From Campylobacterales bacterium (GTDB lineage: Bacteria > Campylobacterota > Campylobacteria > Campylobacterales > SZUA-545): a stretch of DNA of 33,682 bases. The translations under genes were made by a program, and so were the position numbers. The notes below the pieces were generated by a model. That model ran no database searches, had not been told where the DNA came from, and saw nothing but the letters and a program-made list of their open reading frames with translations. Positions within the stretch are counted from its first letter, which is position 1; each line of letters starts with the position of its first letter. Location: the NCBI GenBank assembly GCA_025800305.1, contig JAOXRY010000284.1:1-33682 (forward strand), in the 5' to 3' direction. This document shows positions 19,295-28,801 of the stretch, piece after piece.

Positions 19295-21920
19295 AAATAG
19301 CTCCCTTGTCACCATTTTGAACCATCAGCTTTCCACCCATACTGTTTTCTATAATCATTTTAGAAAGGTTCAAGCCTATTCCTGTTCCCATATCTCCTTT
19401 TGTAGTGAAGTAAGAATCAAATATTTTTTCAATTACACCCTCATCAATACCTCCTCCATTATCTTCTATCTCGATAACTCCGTTCTCTTCTATAGTCTGA
19501 CAAGAAACCCTAATAAACTTATCTTCACTTTCTATTTTTTCCAAAGCATCCTTACCATTACTAACAATATTTATAATCACTTGTTGGAGTTCTGAATCAA
19601 TTCCTAGCACTTTGCAATCTGCTTTAAACTCTTTTATTATTTCAATACCTTTAGAGTTAATGTTTTTTTCAACAATTGCCAAAGACTTTTCTATGGATTT
19701 TTTTAGAGAAAAAGGTAAAGACTTTTTATCTGGTCTAAAAAAGTTTCTTAAATCATCAATACTATCAGCCATAAACTTCACCTGTGAAGTAATATCTTCT
19801 GTAATTTCACTTAGATCTTCTTCTGTCAAATCGTTAAACTGATAACTATCTAAGATGGTCTCACTTCCCAAACTTATCGCACTAAGAGGTTGTTTTAGCT
19901 GGTGAGCTATAATTCCAATTAGATCTCCCATAGCTGCTTTTTTCTGATTTAGAAAATTTTCTTTTTGTAAAGACTCAACTTTCTTTACCTCTTCTTCAAC
20001 TTTCTTCTCTAAATTCTCATTGAGAACTCCTAAAGTTTCTTGAAGCAGAACATCGCTGGTCACATCAATCATGGTTCCTATCACTTTTGCAGGAATACCA
20101 TTGTCCCCTAGTTTCACCTCACACTGAATCTCAACCCACTTAATAGATTGATTATTCATAACTAATCGAACCCGAATCTTCGATGGTTTTTTGTCCCTTA
20201 ATAAAGTTTCATACTTTGTCTTTATCTTCTTCCTATCATCAGGGTGAACCACTTGTGTAAAAGAATCAGAAGATGGTTTTACCTTAGTTTTATCCAGACC
20301 TAAAATATTAAAAAACTCCCCTGACCAAGCCTCTTTATTTTCTATTAAGTCTTCTTCAAAAATTCCAAGTTTTGCGACCTTTTGTGCCCTTAAAAGTTTT
20401 CTCTCATTCTCTTTTAAATCTGTAACATCTTGAACAACTCCCACCATTTTTACAACAACACCGTCTTTTTCAATTGGGTTTCCTATTGCATGAATTGTTC
20501 TAATATGATTTTTTCTAATAATCCGATATTCAAAATCAAAAGGAACATTTTTTTCTAATGTGTTAATAACCTCTCTTTGATGCTTTGATAGATCTTTTTC
20601 ATATATTAAAGATTCTATAACTTGAAGATTAATATCTGTACCTTTTTCTAGTCCATAAATATCATAAGTTATATCACTCCAAGTCGTCACGTCATTAATA
20701 CTATCCCATTCCCAACTTCCTAAATTTGCAATAGATACAGCATTATCTAAAGTGTTTTTCAGTGCTGTTAACGCAAGATTTTGTCTTTTTTCATTGGTAA
20801 TATCTCTCACTGAGGCATAGATCACTTCTTTTTCTTGGATCTTAATTCGTACTGCTGAGATAGCCGCTATATATGTTGTTCCATCTTTTCGTGTGTGAGT
20901 TCTTTCAACAAACTTTGGAATTCCAATCTCTACATCAGATATTAAATCTTGATAGTCTTCAATTTTTTTAATATCTAAATCCCAATCCATCACACTTAAA
21001 GATAGCAGTTCGCTTTTTGTATATCTTAGCAAAACAGCTATTTGATTGCTAAGATCTAAGATCTTCCCATTTTCACAAGAAAGAATTAAAACCCCATCAG
21101 ACGAATATTCCATCAAAGATTGAAACTTCTCTTTCTCTTCAATATAAAGCATCATGTTTTTTTGCGTCTCTACATACTGAGCATCAAGTTCTAAGTAGGC
21201 ATTTTCCAATCTCTTAGAAGAGCTTTCTTGTTTAGATAGGTAATCGTTAAATGCTTCTATTAAAACTCCTATCTCATCGCCATTTTTTGAAGGAATAAGG
21301 TTTTTTTTGTTTTCAACACTTTTATTTTTCACCATATAAGATAGATGAACAATAGGAACAACAACTCTTCTCCAAATAAAAATCATAGTAGAGGCAAAAA
21401 GCATCACAGAAACAAAAATAAGAGATAAAGAGATATATTTCATTTTTTCAAAACGATTTTTTACCAACTCTTTATTGTGCTCTATATAAGAGATAACACT
21501 TTGGTTTAGTTGATTTAATAATCCTATTAGTTGACTCTCTTGTAATTTTTTAAAGTAATTTTTTTGATTACTCTTAATGGTTAGTAGATAATACTCATTT
21601 AAAACTGCTCCATATTGTTCTAAAGTCTTTTCTATAAGTTTAGTATTTATATTGGTAGATTCTATTTTTTCAATATCTTTTTTAAGTTTTTTGTACCGAC
21701 TTTTAATTAAAAAATATCTATGTTGTTCTTTATTTTGAATAAAATCATATGTCTCCATATTAAGCTCTGTTACTCGTGAAGAAAATTCTATTGCTTTAGT
21801 ATTGATTTGCTCTTGTTGAGTAAAAAACATATAGGTTGTATTAATAAGATATCCACAAACCCCAACAATTGACAATAAAGAGATTCCAATTAAAAAATTA
21901 AGGTTCTTAATACTCATCAT
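19266..21920 (-). CDS. Membrane PAS-domain sensor histidine kinase
   Basis: 884 aa; two N-terminal TMs, HAMP-like region, multiple PAS/PAC segments (ILDLSNQIAVLLRYTKSELLSLSVMDWD; VVGVVQDVTDLKENER; VIGTMIDVTSDV), H-box IIAHQLKQPLSAISLGSETI, GTGIGLNLSKMIIENSMGG. Confidence 0.9.
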   Translation of the reverse strand: MMSIKNLNFLIGISLLSIVGVCGYLINTTYMFFTQQEQINTKAIEFSSRVTELNMETYDFIQNKEQHRYFLIKSRYKKLKKDIEKIESTNINTKLIEKTLEQYGAVLNEYYLLTIKSNQKNYFKKLQESQLIGLLNQLNQSVISYIEHNKELVKNRFEKMKYISLSLIFVSVMLFASTMIFIWRRVVVPIVHLSYMVKNKSVENKKNLIPSKNGDEIGVLIEAFNDYLSKQESSSKRLENAYLELDAQYVETQKNMMLYIEEKEKFQSLMEYSSDGVLILSCENGKILDLSNQIAVLLRYTKSELLSLSVMDWDLDIKKIEDYQDLISDVEIGIPKFVERTHTRKDGTTYIAAISAVRIKIQEKEVIYASVRDITNEKRQNLALTALKNTLDNAVSIANLGSWEWDSINDVTTWSDITYDIYGLEKGTDINLQVIESLIYEKDLSKHQREVINTLEKNVPFDFEYRIIRKNHIRTIHAIGNPIEKDGVVVKMVGVVQDVTDLKENERKLLRAQKVAKLGIFEEDLIENKEAWSGEFFNILGLDKTKVKPSSDSFTQVVHPDDRKKIKTKYETLLRDKKPSKIRVRLVMNNQSIKWVEIQCEVKLGDNGIPAKVIGTMIDVTSDVLLQETLGVLNENLEKKVEEEVKKVESLQKENFLNQKKAAMGDLIGIIAHQLKQPLSAISLGSETILDSYQFNDLTEEDLSEITEDITSQVKFMADSIDDLRNFFRPDKKSLPFSLKKSIEKSLAIVEKNINSKGIEIIKEFKADCKVLGIDSELQQVIINIVSNGKDALEKIESEDKFIRVSCQTIEENGVIEIEDNGGGIDEGVIEKIFDSYFTTKGDMGTGIGLNLSKMIIENSMGGKLMVQNGDKGAIFTISLPYLH

Positions 21921-22913
21921 CTAATCCTGTAAAGTAACTCTTTCTTTTTGTATCGATCTTAAAACTTCTCTATCAAAAATTTTGTGAAAATCTACCTTCT
22001 TCTTTTGAACAATTTTGTTTTCTACCAGCCAATCACCTTCTATCTCCATAAGAGTTTTTAAATAGTATGGCAAACCAACCGCAAAAGAGTGTTTTCCTAA
22101 AGTGTAATCTGTGTAACGACTGTCATATTGAAAAGTTTCTTGAACCAGTTTTTTGAATTTTTCTGGATTATTTTCAATCCATTGCTCTGCTTTAATAAAT
22201 GCTGATAAAAGTCTTTTAGAAACCTCTGGATTTTTATGATGGAACTCTTTATCCACTGAAAATGTAAAGTAAAAATGAAACCCCACAGGCACTGGTGAAT
22301 AGAAAAACTCACCTTTATACTCTCTTGTCATATTATAAAGAAAAGGCTCCCAAGTAAAAAGTCCGTCAATTTCTCCACTTTTTAAAGCTTCTCCCCTTTT
22401 TTGAAAAGGTACATCTACCAAATCAAAATCTTTTAATAAAACACCGTTTTGTACTGCAAAAACTCCAGCATAAAACTCAGTAGCAGTTCCTAGTGAAGTC
22501 CCTATTGTTTTCCCTTTTATATCCAGTGTCTTTTTTATTCCATGGGATTTTTTTCCAATAAAACCGTTGATATTTCCCTCACCTGTAGAGGCAAGAATAG
22601 AAAAACTGTTGGTTTGAAATGCATTTTTCATATTAACAAACTCAGTAGAATTGGCAAAATCCACCTCTTTGTTTACCAATGCTTTAAATCCATCTCTACC
22701 AGTAGGAAAATAATTTATCTCTACATTTGTAAGACCTTCTCCTTCTATAAAACCTAATTTGTCTGCAACAATCTGCACCATACTGGCTTCTCCATTGTAA
22801 AGCCCGATTCTTACTGGGACAGAGATCTCAACAAAAGACTCTCTGTTTTTACTACAGGATGAAAAAACAAAAGCTAAAATAAAAGCTGTAAATATAAGTA
22901 ATCTTATAGCCAT
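21921..22913 (-). CDS. NMT1/ThiY/SsuA-like solute-binding lipoprotein
   Basis: 330 aa; lipobox AFVFSSCSKN; VRIGLYNGEASMVQIVADKLGFIEGEGLTNVEINYFPTGRDGFKALVNKEVDFANSTEF is the NMT1-type pattern; its stop codon directly abuts the PAS-kinase start. Confidence 0.82.
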   Translation of the reverse strand: MAIRLLIFTAFILAFVFSSCSKNRESFVEISVPVRIGLYNGEASMVQIVADKLGFIEGEGLTNVEINYFPTGRDGFKALVNKEVDFANSTEFVNMKNAFQTNSFSILASTGEGNINGFIGKKSHGIKKTLDIKGKTIGTSLGTATEFYAGVFAVQNGVLLKDFDLVDVPFQKRGEALKSGEIDGLFTWEPFLYNMTREYKGEFFYSPVPVGFHFYFTFSVDKEFHHKNPEVSKRLLSAFIKAEQWIENNPEKFKKLVQETFQYDSRYTDYTLGKHSFAVGLPYYLKTLMEIEGDWLVENKIVQKKKVDFHKIFDREVLRSIQKERVTLQD

Positions 22914-23022
22914 AATATATCCAATTCTAATAGGTCCTATATGAATAGTACTTCATGTAAACTTTAAAAAAATTGAAATCACTCAAATAAAATATAAAAT
23001 ACTCTTTGTAAATAAAGGCTTA

Positions 23023-23166
23023 ATGAAGAATCATTTTGTCCAAATACAATATAATTCAAATCTTATTGACGATAAATTTATAAAATATATAAATTTCAAA
23101 TCCATGGATTTTGTTGAAAACTATAGAGTTTTCTTTCCCCTATTATGGAGAGTGAAAATTCTCTAA
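23023..23166 (+). CDS. Possible 47-aa small ORF
   Basis: ATG...TAA: MKNHFVQIQYNSNLIDDKFIKYINFKSMDFVENYRVFFPLLWRVKIL, with an AAAGG-like element just upstream; otherwise unannotated gap. Confidence 0.2.
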   Translation: MKNHFVQIQYNSNLIDDKFIKYINFKSMDFVENYRVFFPLLWRVKIL

Positions 23167-23173
23167 AGAAGGG

Positions 23174-25948
23174 CTATTTCATATTCTTAGGATTGAGCTC
23201 TGTATAGATAATATTTTTAGTTTCTAAATATTTATTTGCTGTATTTTTAATGTCTTTAGGTGTTATAGATCTAATCATTTTCTCAAAATTATCAATTCTA
23301 TTTAAATTATCCCCATAGTAGTAGTGTTTTTTCAGTTGACCCATCCAAAACTTACCTTTCTTTTTAGCCTCTTTTAGATTTACTAATCTTTTTTTCACAT
23401 ATGCATTTACATATTTTTTATCAACTGTGTTGGTTTTTATATTTTTAATCTCTTCTTTAAGATATTTAACCAGTTCATCTTTTCTTGCTGGGTCGCATGA
23501 GAATGTTATATCTAAAGCAGCATGTTCATATGGCACTCTTATAAAATTACTACCAACTCTTATTCCATAAACCCCAGATTTTTCTTCTCTGATTAATTCT
23601 CTTAACTTAGTTTTTAGCACATCAGTAAAAGCACTTAATCTTATTGCTTCCATTGTTGAATATTTTGCTTCTTTGATGTAACTTAAAGATATGTCACTGA
23701 TATTTTCATTGTTATAAAATCTAATAAACTTATGTTCCCCTTGAACTTGCTTATTTCCTCTGAAGTTATAGGTCTCATCTCTTTTTGTTACTGGAAGATT
23801 TCCTAAGAACTTGGTAATGTATTTTTTTACTTCATCTTTTTCTATATCTCCAACAACAATAAATGTGAAGTTATTTAAGTCAGAGAATCTATCTTTATAG
23901 ATTTCCAACATTCTTTTTTTATCTAAAGCTTTTACATCATGCTTATCGTATTCGACAAATCTTTCATCGTTGCTATATCTATAGGCGTTTAACTCTTTAG
24001 AGAATTTTCTTGTAGGAATTCTATTCTGTTTTTTTAGGTTTGCCAAAGTGATGTGTTTTGTATTTTCAAAAATATTATCATCAAATTGGTATTTCGTTGT
24101 AAATAGATAAATTGTTTCTAAAAAATACTGAAAATCTTTAGTTGTGGTAGTTCCACCTAAAGACTCTCCATATCTACTTAAAGAGGAGTTAAAACTGATA
24201 CTTTTATCGTTATAGATCTTTTTATAGTCTAATATGTTGTAGTTGTCATATCCTGATTTACCAATGATTTTAACTGCAAACTTTGCATTGGCAAGATCTT
24301 TTGTATCATAAAGAGAAAAACCACCTTTTGAAAAAGCATTTATATAGACTTTGTTTTTCTTATAATTGTTAAATTTATAGGCTACTTTTATCCCGTTTTT
24401 TAGAGTAAATTCATAAAAATCATATTTTTTATTGTAGTTTTCTTTAACAATCTTGGAAGGCTTTAGTTTTTTTAGATCTACAATTCTATCTGGAAGGTCT
24501 TTTGAGATTTTTTGCTTTTTTACTCTTTTTTTCCCGTTTGCTAAGATCTTTTTAACTCTTCTTTTTGAAACATCTTTACTTTCAGGAAGTTGGTAAGTAA
24601 TAATTCTGCTTTTACTTTTTAAAATATCTCTATAGGCTTTATTTACATCCTTTAGGGTAATTTCAGATAATAGTCTCTCTTTTAACTTGATTTTGTACTT
24701 TTCATCGATAAATATCTCATCTACATGAGCTATATTTACTATCTCATCAACATATCTATTGGAGGTTTTATTTTTTAAAGCTTTTAGGCTATCTTGGTTG
24801 GCTTTTTTCATCTTTTTGATGGTTCTTTTAAAGTCACCTTTATCAAAACCATATTTTTCAATGGAGTAGATGAGAGAAGTTAACTCTTCTAAAGCTTTAA
24901 TCTCATTGGAGCCAGTAAAAGAACTTCCAAAGTTAAAACTTAATAGATTAGTTCCAAGATACCCAAGTCTCATTCCTATTGATTTTGCAGCTGGGTTTCT
25001 TTTAATTGTTTGTTCATTGCCTTTAATGTTAAATAGTTTAGGAATGATTTTATAAATCAGATCTTTTTTATAATCAGCCTCTGTTTTAGTTTTATATGCT
25101 TCTTTATAAAAGCTAATACCAGTGCTATATTTTGTAAGTTCTTTATCTCTTGCAACAACAACTCTTGTTTTATTAACTAAAGGAACCTCTCTAGATGCTT
25201 GTTTTCTACTACTTTTGTTTTTTAGATCTTTAAAAGTTTTTATAATGAGTTTTTCAATTTTTCCTACATCAAAATCCCCTGCAATTACAAAGTGCATTAA
25301 TTCTGGTCTATACCAGTCGTCGTAAAAAGCTTTAACTCTTTTAAGAGAGATGTTTTTTACAATATCCATATCACCTATTGGTGTTCTATCAAGATATTTA
25401 CTATTTGCATAATATACATCTTGGGCTTGAAGGAACATTCTAAATCTGACATTGTTTCTAGATCTGGCTTCTTCTAGAACTACACCTCTCTCTTTATCTA
25501 ACTCTTTTTGGGTAATTACAACTCCCCCTGCCCAATCTTTAAATACAAGCATCGCTTTTTCAAGATTATCATCTTTAAGTGGTACTTCTAGTTTATATAG
25601 AGTTCTTGTAGTGCTAGTACTTGCATTTAAGTGATTTCCAAAGCCTACTCCCATTGATTCTAAAAATGTTATTAAGTCATTACCTGGAAAGTTCTCTGTT
25701 CCATTAAAAGCCAAATGCTCTACCAAATGTGCAATCCCCTTTTGATCGTCATCCTCTTCCAAGGAACCGGCTTCTACTAAGAGTCTAAAAGAGGCTTTAT
25801 CTTGTGGTTTGGAGTTTTTCTTAATTGTATATTTTAAACCGTTTTTTAACTCTCCTGTAACAAGTGATGGTTCTACAGGTAGGTCTTTCCCTGTAAGTGT
25901 TGTAACAAGACAGAGTATTACAAATACTATGGTTTTTATTCTATTCAT
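23174..25948 (-). CDS. M16 family (PqqL/FusC-type) periplasmic zinc metallopeptidase
   Basis: 924 aa; signal peptide; inverted zinc motif HLVEH in KGIAHLVEHLAFNGTENFPGN; two-halved M16 architecture. Confidence 0.92.
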   Translation of the reverse strand: MNRIKTIVFVILCLVTTLTGKDLPVEPSLVTGELKNGLKYTIKKNSKPQDKASFRLLVEAGSLEEDDDQKGIAHLVEHLAFNGTENFPGNDLITFLESMGVGFGNHLNASTSTTRTLYKLEVPLKDDNLEKAMLVFKDWAGGVVITQKELDKERGVVLEEARSRNNVRFRMFLQAQDVYYANSKYLDRTPIGDMDIVKNISLKRVKAFYDDWYRPELMHFVIAGDFDVGKIEKLIIKTFKDLKNKSSRKQASREVPLVNKTRVVVARDKELTKYSTGISFYKEAYKTKTEADYKKDLIYKIIPKLFNIKGNEQTIKRNPAAKSIGMRLGYLGTNLLSFNFGSSFTGSNEIKALEELTSLIYSIEKYGFDKGDFKRTIKKMKKANQDSLKALKNKTSNRYVDEIVNIAHVDEIFIDEKYKIKLKERLLSEITLKDVNKAYRDILKSKSRIITYQLPESKDVSKRRVKKILANGKKRVKKQKISKDLPDRIVDLKKLKPSKIVKENYNKKYDFYEFTLKNGIKVAYKFNNYKKNKVYINAFSKGGFSLYDTKDLANAKFAVKIIGKSGYDNYNILDYKKIYNDKSISFNSSLSRYGESLGGTTTTKDFQYFLETIYLFTTKYQFDDNIFENTKHITLANLKKQNRIPTRKFSKELNAYRYSNDERFVEYDKHDVKALDKKRMLEIYKDRFSDLNNFTFIVVGDIEKDEVKKYITKFLGNLPVTKRDETYNFRGNKQVQGEHKFIRFYNNENISDISLSYIKEAKYSTMEAIRLSAFTDVLKTKLRELIREEKSGVYGIRVGSNFIRVPYEHAALDITFSCDPARKDELVKYLKEEIKNIKTNTVDKKYVNAYVKKRLVNLKEAKKKGKFWMGQLKKHYYYGDNLNRIDNFEKMIRSITPKDIKNTANKYLETKNIIYTELNPKNMK

Positions 25949-27231
25949 TATTTTCCTTGTATTATTTTTGTAGATATTAATTTATTAAAAAGAACTAGAG
26001 TTATCAAAGAATAGATCCCTCCAACAACAAGCAGACCAAAAGGAATCAAATGGGTATTAATATCTCTTTTTGTAAGTTTTACAAATAGTATTAAAGCAAA
26101 ACCTAACAAGATATTAAGATAGAGTGCTTTTATATGAACATCTCTTACCTCTATTTGATAGTGACCACTATTGCCTAAAAAAACCACGGTTCTAAAAGGA
26201 AGTACCAACTCTTTAATAGTCTCATAAATTGTTGAACCTTTATAAAGAAATTGGAAGGTTTTTTTCTTTAAAAGCTCATAATCTAAATTTGTAATATATG
26301 TATCTACAACCTTTGTATCTCTTGCTTCATCGAAAGATGTAATATTGATAATTCTATTGATTGGAGTTGTGGATATTTTGAACTCTTTTGTTTTATAGTC
26401 ATATGTATCAATAGGGAGCTTAACCAGTTCATAATCATCATCCATCATAAGATAGAGTTGACTTTTTTGATCAATAATAACTCCATAATACTCTTTTCGA
26501 ACGTCCTCTTTAATGAGAGCAAATTTAAAATCTATTCCATTTAAATCAACTCTGTTTAAAAGAGGTTTGCCATCTACTTGAATTAAATGAAAAAGTTGAT
26601 TTTTATTATCACTGATGAAATACCCTATATCAAATGGTTTTTGAGTACTAGGAGTACCATATGCTTCTTTCAGTGGAAATACTGCACCTTTTTCTAAAAA
26701 TAACTTGTTATAAGCTTCTGATTTTTTCTTATCTACACTATTTGTCTTAGTAGTTATAAATGTGATTCCATCTTTATCTAATCTAAATAGATCCTCAGGC
26801 AAAGAGAGCCCTGAATACTTTGGATTTGATTCAAATAGTGGATAGAGGTTTACTACTTTTGTATTGATAAAACTTGGCTTTATCTTTAAAAAACTCTTCT
26901 CTCTTTTTATGGCATTTAAATCAAAAGAGTAAGAGATAAACTCTTTGGGAAAGTTATCAGTTTTTAAAAGATCATAGTAATATCTAAAAGGAAATTTTGA
27001 TTTAAATTGGTCTAATGTGTACTCTTTTGTACCATCAAGATTTGAGTAAATGATTTTTCTCTCTTTTCCTCCTAGTGCAGTTTTTTTAATAAAGTCTTTT
27101 TCAACAGGGGAGTAATAGACCCATTCTCTATCAATTCTAGTTGAAAAAATATCTTTATACATTTTTGGGATAAGTATAGATAAGAGTAAAGTAGCAATTA
27201 TTATTATCGGATATATTCTTAAGCTTATCAT
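25948..27231 (-). CDS. DUF4857-like membrane protein associated with an ABC transporter
   Basis: 427 aa; N-terminal TM, large soluble domain (GITFITTKTNSVDKKKSEAYNKLFLEKGAVFPL resembles recalled Bacteroidota DUF4857 sequences), C-terminal TMs; overlaps the permease by 4 nt (ATGA). Confidence 0.6.
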   Translation of the reverse strand: MISLRIYPIIIIATLLLSILIPKMYKDIFSTRIDREWVYYSPVEKDFIKKTALGGKERKIIYSNLDGTKEYTLDQFKSKFPFRYYYDLLKTDNFPKEFISYSFDLNAIKREKSFLKIKPSFINTKVVNLYPLFESNPKYSGLSLPEDLFRLDKDGITFITTKTNSVDKKKSEAYNKLFLEKGAVFPLKEAYGTPSTQKPFDIGYFISDNKNQLFHLIQVDGKPLLNRVDLNGIDFKFALIKEDVRKEYYGVIIDQKSQLYLMMDDDYELVKLPIDTYDYKTKEFKISTTPINRIINITSFDEARDTKVVDTYITNLDYELLKKKTFQFLYKGSTIYETIKELVLPFRTVVFLGNSGHYQIEVRDVHIKALYLNILLGFALILFVKLTKRDINTHLIPFGLLVVGGIYSLITLVLFNKLISTKIIQGK

Positions 27232-27905
27232 TTTATATACCCTTTTGTGTAAGATCTAAAAACTTCATAGCTGGTAAGAATATAGATTATTATCACTGTA
27301 ATAGCAGAGATATTAATAACTTCACCCATAAAATAACCTCCTGTTGCCTTTGGTAAATAAACCATTAAAAAGTAAAAAGCAATAAGGATATAAAGGACTT
27401 TTTTTATAATTTTTGGTTCTAAAAAAGCTATCATTGTTGCAAGATAACACAAGATAGATCCTAAATACATTGGAAAAAGTTTTGTAAATATTCCTTGAAA
27501 AACCTCTTTTGGGTAGTAGCTATTTAAAATCAAAGAGTAGAATAGGGTAATAATAAAAAAACTCAAAATCAGTAGAATAAGTCCAGATGAAAATAGAATT
27601 GTTATCAGTTGGACATGCTTCATTGGCAGATGAAGAAATAGCCTTATCCTAGCACTTGAAACTTCTGGATAATATTGAGCAATTCCAAGTGAGATTCCAA
27701 ATACCATTAAGATGTAGTTCATGAGATTAAATTCAAACCGTCCCATTTGGGTAATAGATAAAATAGCACTGGTAGAGTTGATAAACTCCATATTGTTCTT
27801 AGCATCTATAAAAGTATCAAATAGACTCCATCCTATAATAACAGCAAAAAGTGCTATGATTTTGTAGCTTTTGAGCCACTCTTTATATATAATTCCTCCT
27901 ACCAT
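27228..27905 (-). CDS. ABC-2-type transporter permease
   Basis: 225 aa, about 6 TM segments, directly downstream of an ABC ATPase. Confidence 0.78.
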   Translation of the reverse strand: MVGGIIYKEWLKSYKIIALFAVIIGWSLFDTFIDAKNNMEFINSTSAILSITQMGRFEFNLMNYILMVFGISLGIAQYYPEVSSARIRLFLHLPMKHVQLITILFSSGLILLILSFFIITLFYSLILNSYYPKEVFQGIFTKLFPMYLGSILCYLATMIAFLEPKIIKKVLYILIAFYFLMVYLPKATGGYFMGEVINISAITVIIIYILTSYEVFRSYTKGYIK

Positions 27906-28793
27906 CTAATATCTCCCTGTATAACCCATAAAGGCTCTTTCAAACCCCATAGGTATCTTTGTTATCTTCTCAAAAGAGAGGTCTCTATGTTCAAGTTCTT
28001 TAGTGACCTCTTCTAGAGATTTAAAACTATAGATATAGGAATAGTTGTTAAAGTATTCAAAATTTGTTATTACATCATTAGACTCTATGTTTAAATTTTC
28101 AATACCCTCTATCTTATATTGAAAAAAATTATTGGTAAACTCATCTACTGTTGAGTGTAGAATAGGCTGTTTTCTATCTAAGATAATAATATCATCTAAA
28201 ATATTCTCTAAATTCTCCATAACATGAGTTGTCATTAAAACGGTTTTTTTGTACTTAATTACATACTCTTTTAAATACTCTAAAAATAGGCTTCTATAAC
28301 CTACATCCAGTCCTAAAGAGTAGTCATCAAGGATTAAAAGCTCAGGATCTTGGGCAAAAATAAGTCCCAATACAACTTGGGATCTTTGACCACATGAAAG
28401 TTTTCTAATAACTTGATTATTGGAAACATTGAGTTTTCCAACCAGCTCATAGTAGAGTTTCTTTTTCCATCTATTTGGGAAAAATTTAGAGTAGTATTTC
28501 TCAATTTGTTCAATAGTCATAAAGTCATATTGAATGTGGCCTTCATGTAAAAGTCCAATTTTTCCTTTGGTTGTAGGTGATAGATTATGAGAAGGCTCTC
28601 CATAGATGAGACACTCCCCTGATGTTGGCTCCAAGCACCCCATTAAAATATTAATTGTTGTAGATTTCCCTACACCATTTTTTCCTAAAAGACCTACAAT
28701 CTTTCCTTCAGGAATAAAAAAAGAGAAGTCTTCAAAAATCTTTTTTTTCCCGTAGTAGTGTGTAAGGTTTTTACATTCTATTATTTTTTTCAT
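27906..28793 (-). CDS. ABC transporter ATP-binding protein
   Basis: 295 aa; Walker A GLLGKNGVGKSTT, signature LSCGQRSQ, Walker B LLILDD, H-loop MTTHVME. Confidence 0.93.
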   Translation of the reverse strand: MKKIIECKNLTHYYGKKKIFEDFSFFIPEGKIVGLLGKNGVGKSTTINILMGCLEPTSGECLIYGEPSHNLSPTTKGKIGLLHEGHIQYDFMTIEQIEKYYSKFFPNRWKKKLYYELVGKLNVSNNQVIRKLSCGQRSQVVLGLIFAQDPELLILDDYSLGLDVGYRSLFLEYLKEYVIKYKKTVLMTTHVMENLENILDDIIILDRKQPILHSTVDEFTNNFFQYKIEGIENLNIESNDVITNFEYFNNYSYIYSFKSLEEVTKELEHRDLSFEKITKIPMGFERAFMGYTGRY

Positions 28794-28801
28794 CTACCTC
28801 C

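Noticed and set aside
22097-22312. Alternative-frame ORF of 71 aa within the solute-binding protein gene
   Set aside because: Overlaps a strong CDS in another frame and has no supporting motif.
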